Below are positions 25,548-32,605 of a DNA stretch of 35,407 nucleotides, one piece after another; the first letter of the stretch is position 1; every line of letters begins with the position of its first letter. The position numbers and the translations under genes were made by a program. A model generated the notes under the pieces. The model was not told where the DNA came from. It saw only the letters and a program-made list of their open reading frames with translations, and did not search any database. This DNA is from Acinetobacter sp. ANC 4862 (GTDB lineage Bacteria > Pseudomonadota > Gammaproteobacteria > Pseudomonadales > Moraxellaceae). The DNA lies in NCBI RefSeq assembly GCF_004336635.1, contig NZ_SJXH01000037.1, positions 1 to 35,407 on the forward strand, given 5' to 3'.

Positions 25548-26684
25548 CTACACAAACATCTGCTGCAACAAGCCTTTTTTCCATTGCTTGGCTTGTTCAA
25601 TTTGCTGTGTGACCACTTCAATTTTTTGGTCGATGGCAGATAAGAAATTGGCTATTTTGGTTTGTTCTTCTAGGCAAGGTACTTTTAATTCAATGTTTCC
25701 AATCGAAGTTGTATTTAGACTTGGGACACCTGTAGCTTCATTTAGATTTAACCAATTCACTAAAAGTAATTGTTGAAAAGCAAATTTAGGCAGAATTTTT
25801 TCACCTATTTCTGTATAGAACAATGTGTCTACTGTCCAGAACTTGCCAGATATAAATTGAGGCTTGTCAATCGTACCTTTACGCCCAATTAAAATACTTT
25901 CACCATCATACAAATATGAATCAACATATCTCATAATGCCACCAGTGCCTAAAACAGGAATATCACCATCTTCTAATTTTTTATGATCCTTTCCATATTT
26001 GATAGTAATAACATCTTTGAATTTTAGGTTCTCCCACTCCCCAAACTCACTACCATCATCCGCTTTAAAACGAATCTTCTGGCTAAACAGCTTTTGCATC
26101 ATGCCTTGTTTATATTGGCTAAGCAGCTGATGTTTTTGCGTAAGTTGGCTAATCTTTTCATCCACTGTAGAAAGAAAAGTGGCGATTTTGGTTTGTTCTT
26201 CTTTTTGAGGGTAATGAATGCAAATTTCTTTAATAATGCCGGCACTTAAATTTTTTTGACCACCCTCATTACTCAAATCACGAATTTCGTCATAACGATT
26301 CATTAGATTTTGAAAGATAAATTTCGTGTCAAAATCATTTTTTAATTTGATAGCTGCACAGGCTTGATTGGTCGTTGCATTTATTCCCAGAATTGCAACC
26401 TTTCCACGTGTAATGCCTTGACCATACATGGCCATCAGAATTGTATCTTTAGGAAAAAGCTTAGCGGAGGAATTATCTAAACCTGATTGAGTAATAAATT
26501 CCTCAGCTTCGGTAATAATATTAAAATCTACAAGGCTTGTGGTAACCCATGGAATGTCACCATTCCAATATTCACCAATATTTCTACTAGGTGTTCCACC
26601 TGATGTCACATTAGAAATATCTTCTATTTTATTTGTAGACCAATCCCCATCAAACTCTTTAAATCTTAACTTTGGTGCAGTCAT
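25548..26684 (-). CDS. hsdS: Type I restriction-modification specificity subunit
   Basis: 378-residue HsdS with two target-recognition domains separated by helical conserved regions. TRD1 follows APKLRFKEFDGDW and runs to about residue 155. The central helix region contains QTKIATFLSTVDEKISQLTQ. TRD2 follows DDGSEFGEWENLKFKDV and is closed by the repeat EEQTKIANFLSAIDQKIEVV and a final helix. The two conserved helices are clear internal repeats of each other. It would recognise a bipartite DNA site; the site itself cannot be predicted. The ATG overlaps the hsdM stop (TAATG). Confidence 0.93.
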   Translation of the reverse strand: MTAPKLRFKEFDGDWSTNKIEDISNVTSGGTPSRNIGEYWNGDIPWVTTSLVDFNIITEAEEFITQSGLDNSSAKLFPKDTILMAMYGQGITRGKVAILGINATTNQACAAIKLKNDFDTKFIFQNLMNRYDEIRDLSNEGGQKNLSAGIIKEICIHYPQKEEQTKIATFLSTVDEKISQLTQKHQLLSQYKQGMMQKLFSQKIRFKADDGSEFGEWENLKFKDVITIKYGKDHKKLEDGDIPVLGTGGIMRYVDSYLYDGESILIGRKGTIDKPQFISGKFWTVDTLFYTEIGEKILPKFAFQQLLLVNWLNLNEATGVPSLNTTSIGNIELKVPCLEEQTKIANFLSAIDQKIEVVTQQIEQAKQWKKGLLQQMFV

Positions 26685-28252
26685 TACTTCACCTCCGCAA
26701 AAGGCGAAGCAATCCCAAGCTCTTTGCAGAAATTCGCAATCACGGCATCGGTCTTTTGGCTTTCTACTTCTAAAGCCTGTAGCTGCTGGACAATCGCATC
26801 CAGATCAATTTCGGCTTCCGCTTCAAAGGTATCCACATAACGTGGAATATTCAGGTTGTAATCGTTATCTTTCACTTCTTGTAAAGTTGCTACATGCGCG
26901 TATTTTTCAATGTCTTGGCGCTTTTCAAAAGCCGCAATAATATGGTCCAAATGCTCAGGCAATAACTTGTTTTGATTCTTCTGCTTTTCAAAACCGTTAC
27001 TGGCATCAATAAACAGAATATTGCCAGTATGCTCACGGTTTTTCTTCAACACCAAAATACAGGTCGGAATCGAGGTGCCATAGAAAATATTGGCAGGCAG
27101 ACCAATCACCGCATCAATCACGTTCAACTGTTCAATCAGGTAATGACGAATCACGCCCTCACTTGAACCACGGAATAACACACCATGCGGTAACACCACC
27201 GCCATAGTGCCGTTGTCATCCAGTTGATAAAGCATATGCTGGACAAAAGCCATATCAGCTTTAGAACTGGGCGCCAGTTTGCCATAAGCGGCAAAGCGTT
27301 CATCCTGCAAAAATAATGGATCGGCTGACCAGTTGGCAGAGAATGGCGGATTGGCTACTACCGCATCAAACTTTTTCTCTAAATGCTGCGGACGGGTTAA
27401 GGTATTTTCCTGCTTAATATCGAACTTGGCAAAATGCACATCATGCAGAATCATGTTCATCCGCGCCAGGTTGTAGGTAGTACGGTTCATCTCCTGACCG
27501 TAAATCATGTCGACATCTTTGACTTCACGTTTTACCCGCAGCAGCAATGAACCTGAACCACAAGTCGGGTCATACACGGAACGTAAACGCTCTTTGCCTT
27601 GAGTAACAATCTTGGCCAGTAAAGTCGATACGGTTTGCGGGGTATAGAACTCGCCGGCTTTCTTGCCGGCACCCGAAGCAAACTCACCAATCAGGTATTC
27701 GTAGGCATCACCCAGCACATCGGCTTCGGTATTGCTGATGTCAAAATCAATATCGTCAAGATGGCTTAATACCTTGGCGACCAGCTCATTGCGGTCACTG
27801 GCATTATTCCCAAGCTTGGTGGAGTTCAAATCCAGATCTTCAAACAGGTTGGCAAAGTCATCGGCAGAATCGGTGCCCAAGGTACTTTGTTCAATCGATT
27901 TTAAGGTCGCAGTTAAATCATCCAGAATGAATTCGCCCTGACGACCACGCTGCGCCAGCGTATGAAACAATTGCTTTGGCGTGAGCGCATAACCGACTTC
28001 GGCAATGGCATTCTTTTTGATTTCTTCGATATAAGGGACATGCTCAGGATTCTGTTCATCCAGTTCAAGAAAACTGACTTCTTCCCCATCTAGCAATTCA
28101 TTGGCGAAATTAACCGACTTTTCAGACAAATATTTAAAGAAAATAAACCCCAGAATATAATCCCGAAATTCATCTGCCCCCATGGTTCCGCGTAAAGTAT
28201 TGGCAATATTCCAAAGTTGTTTTTGTAGCTGTTGCAGTTGTACCTGGGTCAT
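26684..28252 (-). CDS. hsdM: Type I restriction-modification methyltransferase subunit
   Basis: 522-residue adenine-N6 methyltransferase subunit. The N-terminal helical HsdM domain (LWNIANTLRGTMGADEFRDY, ILGFIFFKYLSEK) is followed by the SAM-binding motif DPTCGSGSLLL (motif I) and the catalytic NPPF (motif IV, in FDAVVANPPFSANW). The C-terminal segment includes DNDYNLNIPRYVDTF, typical of the family. An in-frame ATG at 28267 would add five residues; neither start has a strong ribosome site, and 28252 fits family N-termini better. First gene of the hsdMS operon; two parS-like palindromes lie in its upstream region. Confidence 0.94.
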   Translation of the reverse strand: MTQVQLQQLQKQLWNIANTLRGTMGADEFRDYILGFIFFKYLSEKSVNFANELLDGEEVSFLELDEQNPEHVPYIEEIKKNAIAEVGYALTPKQLFHTLAQRGRQGEFILDDLTATLKSIEQSTLGTDSADDFANLFEDLDLNSTKLGNNASDRNELVAKVLSHLDDIDFDISNTEADVLGDAYEYLIGEFASGAGKKAGEFYTPQTVSTLLAKIVTQGKERLRSVYDPTCGSGSLLLRVKREVKDVDMIYGQEMNRTTYNLARMNMILHDVHFAKFDIKQENTLTRPQHLEKKFDAVVANPPFSANWSADPLFLQDERFAAYGKLAPSSKADMAFVQHMLYQLDDNGTMAVVLPHGVLFRGSSEGVIRHYLIEQLNVIDAVIGLPANIFYGTSIPTCILVLKKNREHTGNILFIDASNGFEKQKNQNKLLPEHLDHIIAAFEKRQDIEKYAHVATLQEVKDNDYNLNIPRYVDTFEAEAEIDLDAIVQQLQALEVESQKTDAVIANFCKELGIASPFAEVK

Positions 28253-28399
28253 TCGAAGTCCATACACTTGTTTTTTAATACTGGGGGAGTTCAGCTTGCT
28301 TATTCATAGCCTCTTCCCCCATGTGACATAATTTGTCGTTTCAATTTCGCTGATTAAACAGAGAAGCTCAATTGAGTTGCATCTGTCGCTATAAAATAT

Positions 28400-28414
28400 G
28401 TAGCAAGTTGCTAC
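28400..28414. repeat. Palindrome GTAGCAAGTTGCTAC, copy 1 (candidate ParB site)
   Basis: Perfect 7-bp arms around a central G. It lies between hsdM and rep. The flanking bases CTAAATAATTCTTTT recur after copy 2, so copies 1 and 2 sit in a partly duplicated segment. See copies at 28471, 30510 and 32280. Confidence 0.6.
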
Positions 28415-28470
28415 AACATTCTAAATAATTCTTTTTCAAAAAATATCATTTAAAAAATCACTATAAACAT

Positions 28471-28485
28471 GTAGCAAGTTACTAC
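28471..28485. repeat. Palindrome GTAGCAAGTTACTAC, copy 2 (candidate ParB site, one arm mismatch)
   Basis: Same element as copy 1, 71 bases away, with one arm position changed. It ends 4 bases before the rep stop codon region. Position just downstream of rep could also make it a weak terminator, but no T-run suits that. Confidence 0.55.
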
Positions 28486-28489
28486 ACTT

Positions 28490-29659
28490 TTAAATAATCT
28501 CTTTTCCGAAAATCTCATTCAAACGCTCGCGATTTCCTTGAACAAAGGTAGGATCGTTTTTGAGCTTATATTTCATTTCTTTTTTGAAATCATTCATCGA
28601 TACGCCGGCCACAGCAAAATCCATTTGAAACATAATATCGTTTACAATCAAGTTGGCTTGAGAGTCGGTTAAACAGCCTTCAGCCTTAAACCACTTGCTG
28701 AACTGTTTATAATTCGGATCATTAGCGTGAATATACCAAGAGCGAACCGTCATATCGAATTTTGCACCCAGCTCTTTCACGATGGCGTTATCGTCAAAAT
28801 CCACATCCAGATAGATTTGGGTATTTTCATTGCTTTGAGGAATGACAGTCTCAATATGTCCACTGGTGATTTTAAACCGGACACCGACAATAGGCCGTCC
28901 TTTCTTAATGGTGTCATATTCCAGCTTCAGACTGGTTCTTTCATTAATTTCTTCAACAATTTTATCTAACACATAACGTCTGAAATCAACCCAACGATCA
29001 TATTTCTTCTCGCCAATATCGGTTAATGCTTTGATATTTTCCAGTGACAGTTCAACTTCGTATGTATCCTGATTGGCATACTTGAACTCGTTTTTAATAA
29101 AGTAGGAATACAGACTCATACTGGTCACGGAGTCTAGAGCAAATAAATCCTTTAATTGGTAAGTGGTAAAATTCCCGCTGGCCAGACGGGTAAAATAAGG
29201 CAGCACTTCACTGGTAAAGCGAATCTGCAACGCATTTTTGGCGTCATCTTCCCAACGCAGCTCTCGAATAATAGGCACTACAGAATGGACTTTTTTTACT
29301 TTTCGTTTGCTGTCATCTAAGGGCTCTTCAATGACAAAATGGGCAACCCGAGAGGACAGCTCTTTATAGATCCGATCAATCGCGACATTAATGGAATTCT
29401 TTTTATCTAAACCCAGCAATTCGCCTAAATCATCTTTATGCAAATAAATATAGGTTTGCTCGGTAATTTCTCGATCTTGATTATTTTTCTCACCGTAATT
29501 CGCCACAGCCATCGCATAAAGTAACGCTTTGTACTCATTGGAGGACAGCTCAATCGGTCGAATCAGGCGGTTGCTGGTACTGACCACGCCATTATGGCGA
29601 ATATTCCCAATACAATAAGGTAGATATTCTATTTCTTCTTTTTCGTTCAGCTTGTTCAT
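28490..29659 (-). CDS. Rep_3-family plasmid replication initiator with a DUF5710-like tail
   Basis: 389-residue initiator. Residues about 30-265 form the tandem winged-helix Rep_3 (RepB/Initiator) fold: PIELSSNEYKALLYAMAVA, LHKDDLGELLGL, VVPIIRELRW, FTTYQLKDLFAL, YSYFIKNEFKY, GVRFKI. After this, residues 281-325 (IYLDVDFDDNAIVKELGAKF, then SWYIHANDPN) look like a DUF5710 domain, a small module usually found in primases and mobile-element proteins. A helical tail completes it. Rep would bind the iterons upstream and recruit DnaA and DnaB. The ATG follows TTTTCCACTT, an iteron half-site, with no strong ribosome site: Rep bound there would block its own expression. Divergent from parA across the origin. 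Confidence 0.92.
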   Translation of the reverse strand: MNKLNEKEEIEYLPYCIGNIRHNGVVSTSNRLIRPIELSSNEYKALLYAMAVANYGEKNNQDREITEQTYIYLHKDDLGELLGLDKKNSINVAIDRIYKELSSRVAHFVIEEPLDDSKRKVKKVHSVVPIIRELRWEDDAKNALQIRFTSEVLPYFTRLASGNFTTYQLKDLFALDSVTSMSLYSYFIKNEFKYANQDTYEVELSLENIKALTDIGEKKYDRWVDFRRYVLDKIVEEINERTSLKLEYDTIKKGRPIVGVRFKITSGHIETVIPQSNENTQIYLDVDFDDNAIVKELGAKFDMTVRSWYIHANDPNYKQFSKWFKAEGCLTDSQANLIVNDIMFQMDFAVAGVSMNDFKKEMKYKLKNDPTFVQGNRERLNEIFGKEII

Positions 29660-29689
29660 AAGTGGAAAATAAAAGTACTTTTCTACATG

Positions 29690-29698
29690 TTATACACA
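29690..29698 (+). promoter_or_regulatory. DnaA box TTATACACA
   Basis: Exact match to the relaxed DnaA box consensus TTATNCACA, between the rep start and the first iterons. A one-off match, TTATCCACC, is at 29719-29727. Confidence 0.5.
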
Positions 29699-29780
29699 AA
29701 AGTGGAATCCTATGCAAATTATCCACCCTTTTAACTGGACGCTATCCAGAAATGAACAACAAGCAATCAAAGCAAAGGCT

Positions 29781-30104
29781 AAGAGTGGAAGCCCTGTCAC
29801 TTTGTTTTGTCATTTAAAACACTTTTTAAACTTAAAGTGGAAAACAAAACAAATATTGCACTTTTTAGTGACAAAGCTTCCACTTTTAATATTTCCCAAT
29901 CATTTTGAAAGTGCTTGGAAAGTAAAAAAATGCGCTAAACACCCCAATAAAGTGGAAAAAAGAATTAAAAATGCACCTTAATAGTGACAAACCTTCCACT
30001 TTTAGCCCGTTCAGAAATAAAAACAGACGATATCCTTGATGGAATTACGAACAAACAGGTTATCCACAGGATAAAAATATTAAAATGACAAGTCTTCCAC
30101 CTTT
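29781..30104. repeat. Dispersed iterons and half-iterons between rep and the main array
   Basis: Full iterons: inverted at 29781-29800; direct at 29868-29887, 29984-30003 and 30085-30104. Each matches GTGACAARNCTTCCACYTTT with one or two changes. Inverted half-sites (AAGTGGAA) occur at about 29660, 29700, 29834 and 29950; the first abuts the rep start codon, which suits autorepression by Rep dimers. Confidence 0.75.
30060..30068 (+). promoter_or_regulatory. DnaA box TTATCCACA (perfect consensus)
   Basis: Perfect high-affinity DnaA box between dispersed iterons, about 120 bases left of the tandem array. A near match, TTATCAACA, is at 30123-30131, beside an AT-rich stretch that could be the unwinding element. 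Confidence 0.75.
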
Positions 30105-30190
30105 AAAGCTAAATAAAGCAACTTATCAACAGATTAACAGTTTGTTTTTAAAAAATATTATAGTTTAAATTCAAAGTTTATTTTAACTCA

Positions 30191-30340
30191 GTGACAAGTC
30201 TTCCACCCTAGTGACAAGTCTTCCACCTTTCAGTGACAGGTCTTCCACCTTTCAGTGACAGATCTTCCACCTTTCAGTGACAAATCTTCCACCTTTCAGT
30301 GACAAGTCTTCCACTTTTCAGTGACAAACCTTCCACTTTT
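30191..30340 (+). repeat. Array of seven tandem iterons
   Basis: Units start at 30191, 30211, 30233, 30255, 30277, 30299 and 30321, with a 22-base period except the first step of 20. The 20-base core is GTGACAAGTCTTCCACCTTT, followed by CA as spacer. Variation is confined mainly to the middle (AAGTC, AGGTC, AGATC, AAATC, AAACC). Two helical turns per unit is the usual geometry for Rep_3 initiator binding and copy-number control. Confidence 0.93.
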
Positions 30341-30509
30341 AAAATCATAAACTATTGATTTTAAATAATAAAAACGTGCTCTAATTATAATTAACTAATT
30401 ATATAAATTAATACTAATTATAATTAGCTAGCTATATTCAATAAAAAAAAGAATCTGTTTGTTTTTTATCCAAGTTCAGATTATAACTTCAACGTACCGT
30501 AAAGAAGCT

Positions 30510-30524
30510 GTAGCAAGTTGCTAC
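30510..30524. repeat. Palindrome GTAGCAAGTTGCTAC, copy 3 (upstream of parA)
   Basis: Identical to copy 1 and 40 bases before the parA start, between the origin and the parAB operon. As a ParA/ParB operator or centromere, this is the expected place. Confidence 0.65.
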
Positions 30525-30563
30525 AAAGTTCTTTATATTACAATAACTCAAGCGAGGTCTATT

Positions 30564-31349
30564 ATGACAAGTAAGTCGACTAAAATCATTGCTGTGGCAA
30601 ATCATAAAGGTGGTTGCGGAAAGACGACCACTGTAGTTCATCTGGCATCAGAACTGGCAGACTTGGGCAACAAGGTATTGGTGATTGATTTAGATCCCCA
30701 GGCAAACGCAAGTCTACATATCGGATCCAGACATCCAAGTGAAGTTGAAACCACTTCTGCTGAATTACTGGTGGGTGATTTAAGTCTGTTATCTGAAGCT
30801 TTAGAAGAAGAAACCAATTTCAAAAATGTTTCTTTAATTTATGGTTCACTCACTTTAGGCAAAACTGAAGATCAACTTAAAGATGATGCGCCTAGACCTT
30901 CTGAAGAACTGGCGAATAAATTGGAACTGTTAAAAGGATTATATGATTTCATCCTGATTGACTGTCCTCCAAGCTTAAAACTTCTCACCAGTAATGCATT
31001 GGCTGCATCCACACATGTCATGGTGCCGATTGAATCAGGTTCACAATATGGCTTATATGGTGTAACTGACTTAATTAATCATTTAAGCAAAATAAGACGT
31101 GTCAATCCTGAATTAAAACTTTTAGGCGCTTTATTGATTAAACATGATGAACGTCAGAACGTGTGTAAACTGATTAGAGATGAAGCTTTAAGCCAAGTCG
31201 GCGAATTGTTAAAAACCACAATCCCGATGAGTACAAAAGTCAATCAAGCCGCTATTTTGCAACAACCATTATTGGGTGTAGATAAAAACGCTAAAGTTCG
31301 TAAAGCGTTTCAAGATTTAGCGAAAGAAATCATCAATCGTGTTGAATAA
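30564..31349 (+). CDS. parA: ParA partition ATPase
   Basis: 261-residue ParA/MinD-superfamily ATPase. The deviant Walker A is at residues 15-22 (KGGCGKTT), followed by VIDLDPQANAS (A' motif) and LIDCPPSLKLL (Walker B). There is no N-terminal helix-turn-helix extension, so DNA-binding autoregulation would rely on ParB. The start at 30564 is chosen from the family N-terminus (MTSKSTKIIAVANHKGG) and a GAGG site; the frame opens at 30459 but that leader covers the palindrome. It drives segregation of the plasmid with ParB and is 18 bp from parB. Confidence 0.95.
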   Translation: MTSKSTKIIAVANHKGGCGKTTTVVHLASELADLGNKVLVIDLDPQANASLHIGSRHPSEVETTSAELLVGDLSLLSEALEEETNFKNVSLIYGSLTLGKTEDQLKDDAPRPSEELANKLELLKGLYDFILIDCPPSLKLLTSNALAASTHVMVPIESGSQYGLYGVTDLINHLSKIRRVNPELKLLGALLIKHDERQNVCKLIRDEALSQVGELLKTTIPMSTKVNQAAILQQPLLGVDKNAKVRKAFQDLAKEIINRVE

Positions 31350-31367
31350 AAGCATGCTGAGAATATT

Positions 31368-32267
31368 ATGGTAAGTACTAAAGAACTGTTGGCACAACGT
31401 TTACAGCAAAACACTCAAAAACATCAACAAGCTCAGAAAGAGCATGTTAATGATGTGAAAGAACTGCGTCGGAATGTACAAATCACAGATATTCAGCCTA
31501 GTCCGAATCAACCACGAAAAATCTTTAATCAACAAGATATTGAAGACTTGGCAACCTCGATTGAAGAAATTGGCTTACTACAACCGATTGCAGTACGACG
31601 AGTACAGGATAAATATGAGCTGATTGCTGGTGAACGACGTCTGAAAGCGCATCAGTTTCTCAATAAAAATACCATTGAAGTGATTGTTATAGATGCATCA
31701 GATGAAGATGTAGCACTGTTAACCTTAGCGGAAAACTTAAAAAGGGAAGACTTAACCGATTATGAAATCTATGTCGGTTTGAGTTCTTTGAATGAGAAAT
31801 TAAAAAAGAACAAGCAAAAACTGGCAAAGTCCTTAGGCATGAACCGTGAGGATATGTATAAATATTTATCTTTCGAAAAATTACCTCAAGAACTGATTGA
31901 TAATTTAGAACAACAACCGACATTGCTGGCCCGTACTGCAGCCACGGCAGTAAAAAAGTTTCTCTCCGATCATGAAGCGAATTACAACAATGCTAAAAAA
32001 GCATTGTTAGAAGCCTGGGCAAAATTACTGAAAAAAGAAGTTGAACAAACCAAACTGGCATTATTGGCAGAAAAAATCCTAAAGTCGAAAGAGACCAAAC
32101 AGCCGATTAAAACTTCAATCGTGCATAAAATTGAATATGATGGAAAAGTCGCAGGCAATATCAAGTTTGATCACAACACCTTAAAAGTGTCATTAAAAAT
32201 GAGCGAATTTGATAATCAAAACTTACAAGAGCTGGAAAGTCTGCTGAAAAAAATGCTGATCAAATAA
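31368..32267 (+). CDS. parB: ParB-family partition protein (centromere-binding)
   Basis: 299-residue ParB/Spo0J-type protein. The CTP-binding ParB/Srx domain spans residues about 38-130 (VQITDIQPSPNQPRKIF, IEEIGLLQPIAVRR, LIAGERRLKAHQ, LAENLKREDLTDYE), followed by a helix-turn-helix segment (NKQKLAKSLGMNREDMYKYL) and a Lys-rich C-terminal region. The GERR motif of the CTP pocket is intact. It presumably binds the 15-bp palindromes described here. Co-transcribed with parA. Confidence 0.94.
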   Translation: MVSTKELLAQRLQQNTQKHQQAQKEHVNDVKELRRNVQITDIQPSPNQPRKIFNQQDIEDLATSIEEIGLLQPIAVRRVQDKYELIAGERRLKAHQFLNKNTIEVIVIDASDEDVALLTLAENLKREDLTDYEIYVGLSSLNEKLKKNKQKLAKSLGMNREDMYKYLSFEKLPQELIDNLEQQPTLLARTAATAVKKFLSDHEANYNNAKKALLEAWAKLLKKEVEQTKLALLAEKILKSKETKQPIKTSIVHKIEYDGKVAGNIKFDHNTLKVSLKMSEFDNQNLQELESLLKKMLIK

Positions 32268-32270
32268 AAT

Positions 32271-32306
32271 AAAGGAAGTGTAGCAAATTGCTACACTTCC
32301 TTTTTT
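32271..32306 (+). terminator. parB terminator with 16-bp arms that contains the copy-4 palindrome
   Basis: Perfect 16-bp arms (32271-32286 and 32288-32303) around one central A, followed by a T-run to 32306, right after the parB stop. The inner 15 bases are GTAGCAAATTGCTAC, the same palindrome as copies 1-3. Confidence 0.85.
32280..32294. repeat. Palindrome GTAGCAAATTGCTAC, copy 4 (inside the parB terminator)
   Basis: Same arms as copies 1 and 3, with central A instead of G. A fourth occurrence after parB means the element brackets both rep and parAB. Confidence 0.6.
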
Positions 32307-32605
32307 AAGATCAAGAGTGTGTTAAAGATTCATCATTTAAGTGGTATTGGTTCAGATTTGATCGCAATTTAAATAGCCTAAGAAATAATCATATTTAACC
32401 TGCAAGAACAATACCTTTTGTTTAAAAATAATAAGAACTATGGTTTTTTATTTTACAGTGAGAATGTGGTGTTTTTGTAACTATTCATGATCTTGCAAAC
32501 TCAATATTTGATAGTTTTGGCTAATAAGATATTACTTCATATTTTTTAATAATAATTATAGCGACATGGTACTCCATTTATTTTTTCATGAATGAGAAAA
32601 GTGCA
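32307..32605. other. AT-rich leader region upstream of mgtA
   Basis: About 300 bases with no coding frame of note. Expected to hold the mgtA promoter and leader. I could not identify a Mg-sensing leader peptide, a strong hairpin series or a PhoP-like box by eye. Confidence 0.35.

Larger units (their letters stand above)
29660..30563. other. Plasmid origin of replication region
   Basis: A 900-base gene-free stretch between rep and parA. It holds seven tandem iterons (30191-30340), four dispersed full iterons, several half-iterons, near-consensus DnaA boxes and very AT-rich segments (30130-30190 and 30345-30460). The latter includes CTAATTATAATTA repeated in both orientations at about 30378-30430. 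An 89-codon plus-strand frame (29712-29981) is composed largely of iteron sequence and is not taken as a gene. The arrangement, with the iterons about 500 bases from rep, makes this the replication origin. Confidence 0.88.

Noticed and set aside
29712..29981. 89-codon plus-strand frame beside the origin
   Set aside because: It overlaps a full inverted iteron, a direct iteron and half-sites; its composition follows from repeat sequence, and it has no family resemblance or good ribosome site.
30378..30430. CTAATTATAATTA repeats near the origin, considered as a CRISPR-like or separate iteron set
   Set aside because: Only AT-rich imperfect repeats without spacers; better explained as part of the DNA-unwinding or promoter region.
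30459..30563. Longer ParA start at 30459
   Set aside because: The added 35 residues match no ParA N-terminus and would translate the palindrome; the ATG at 30564 has a ribosome site and the family start.
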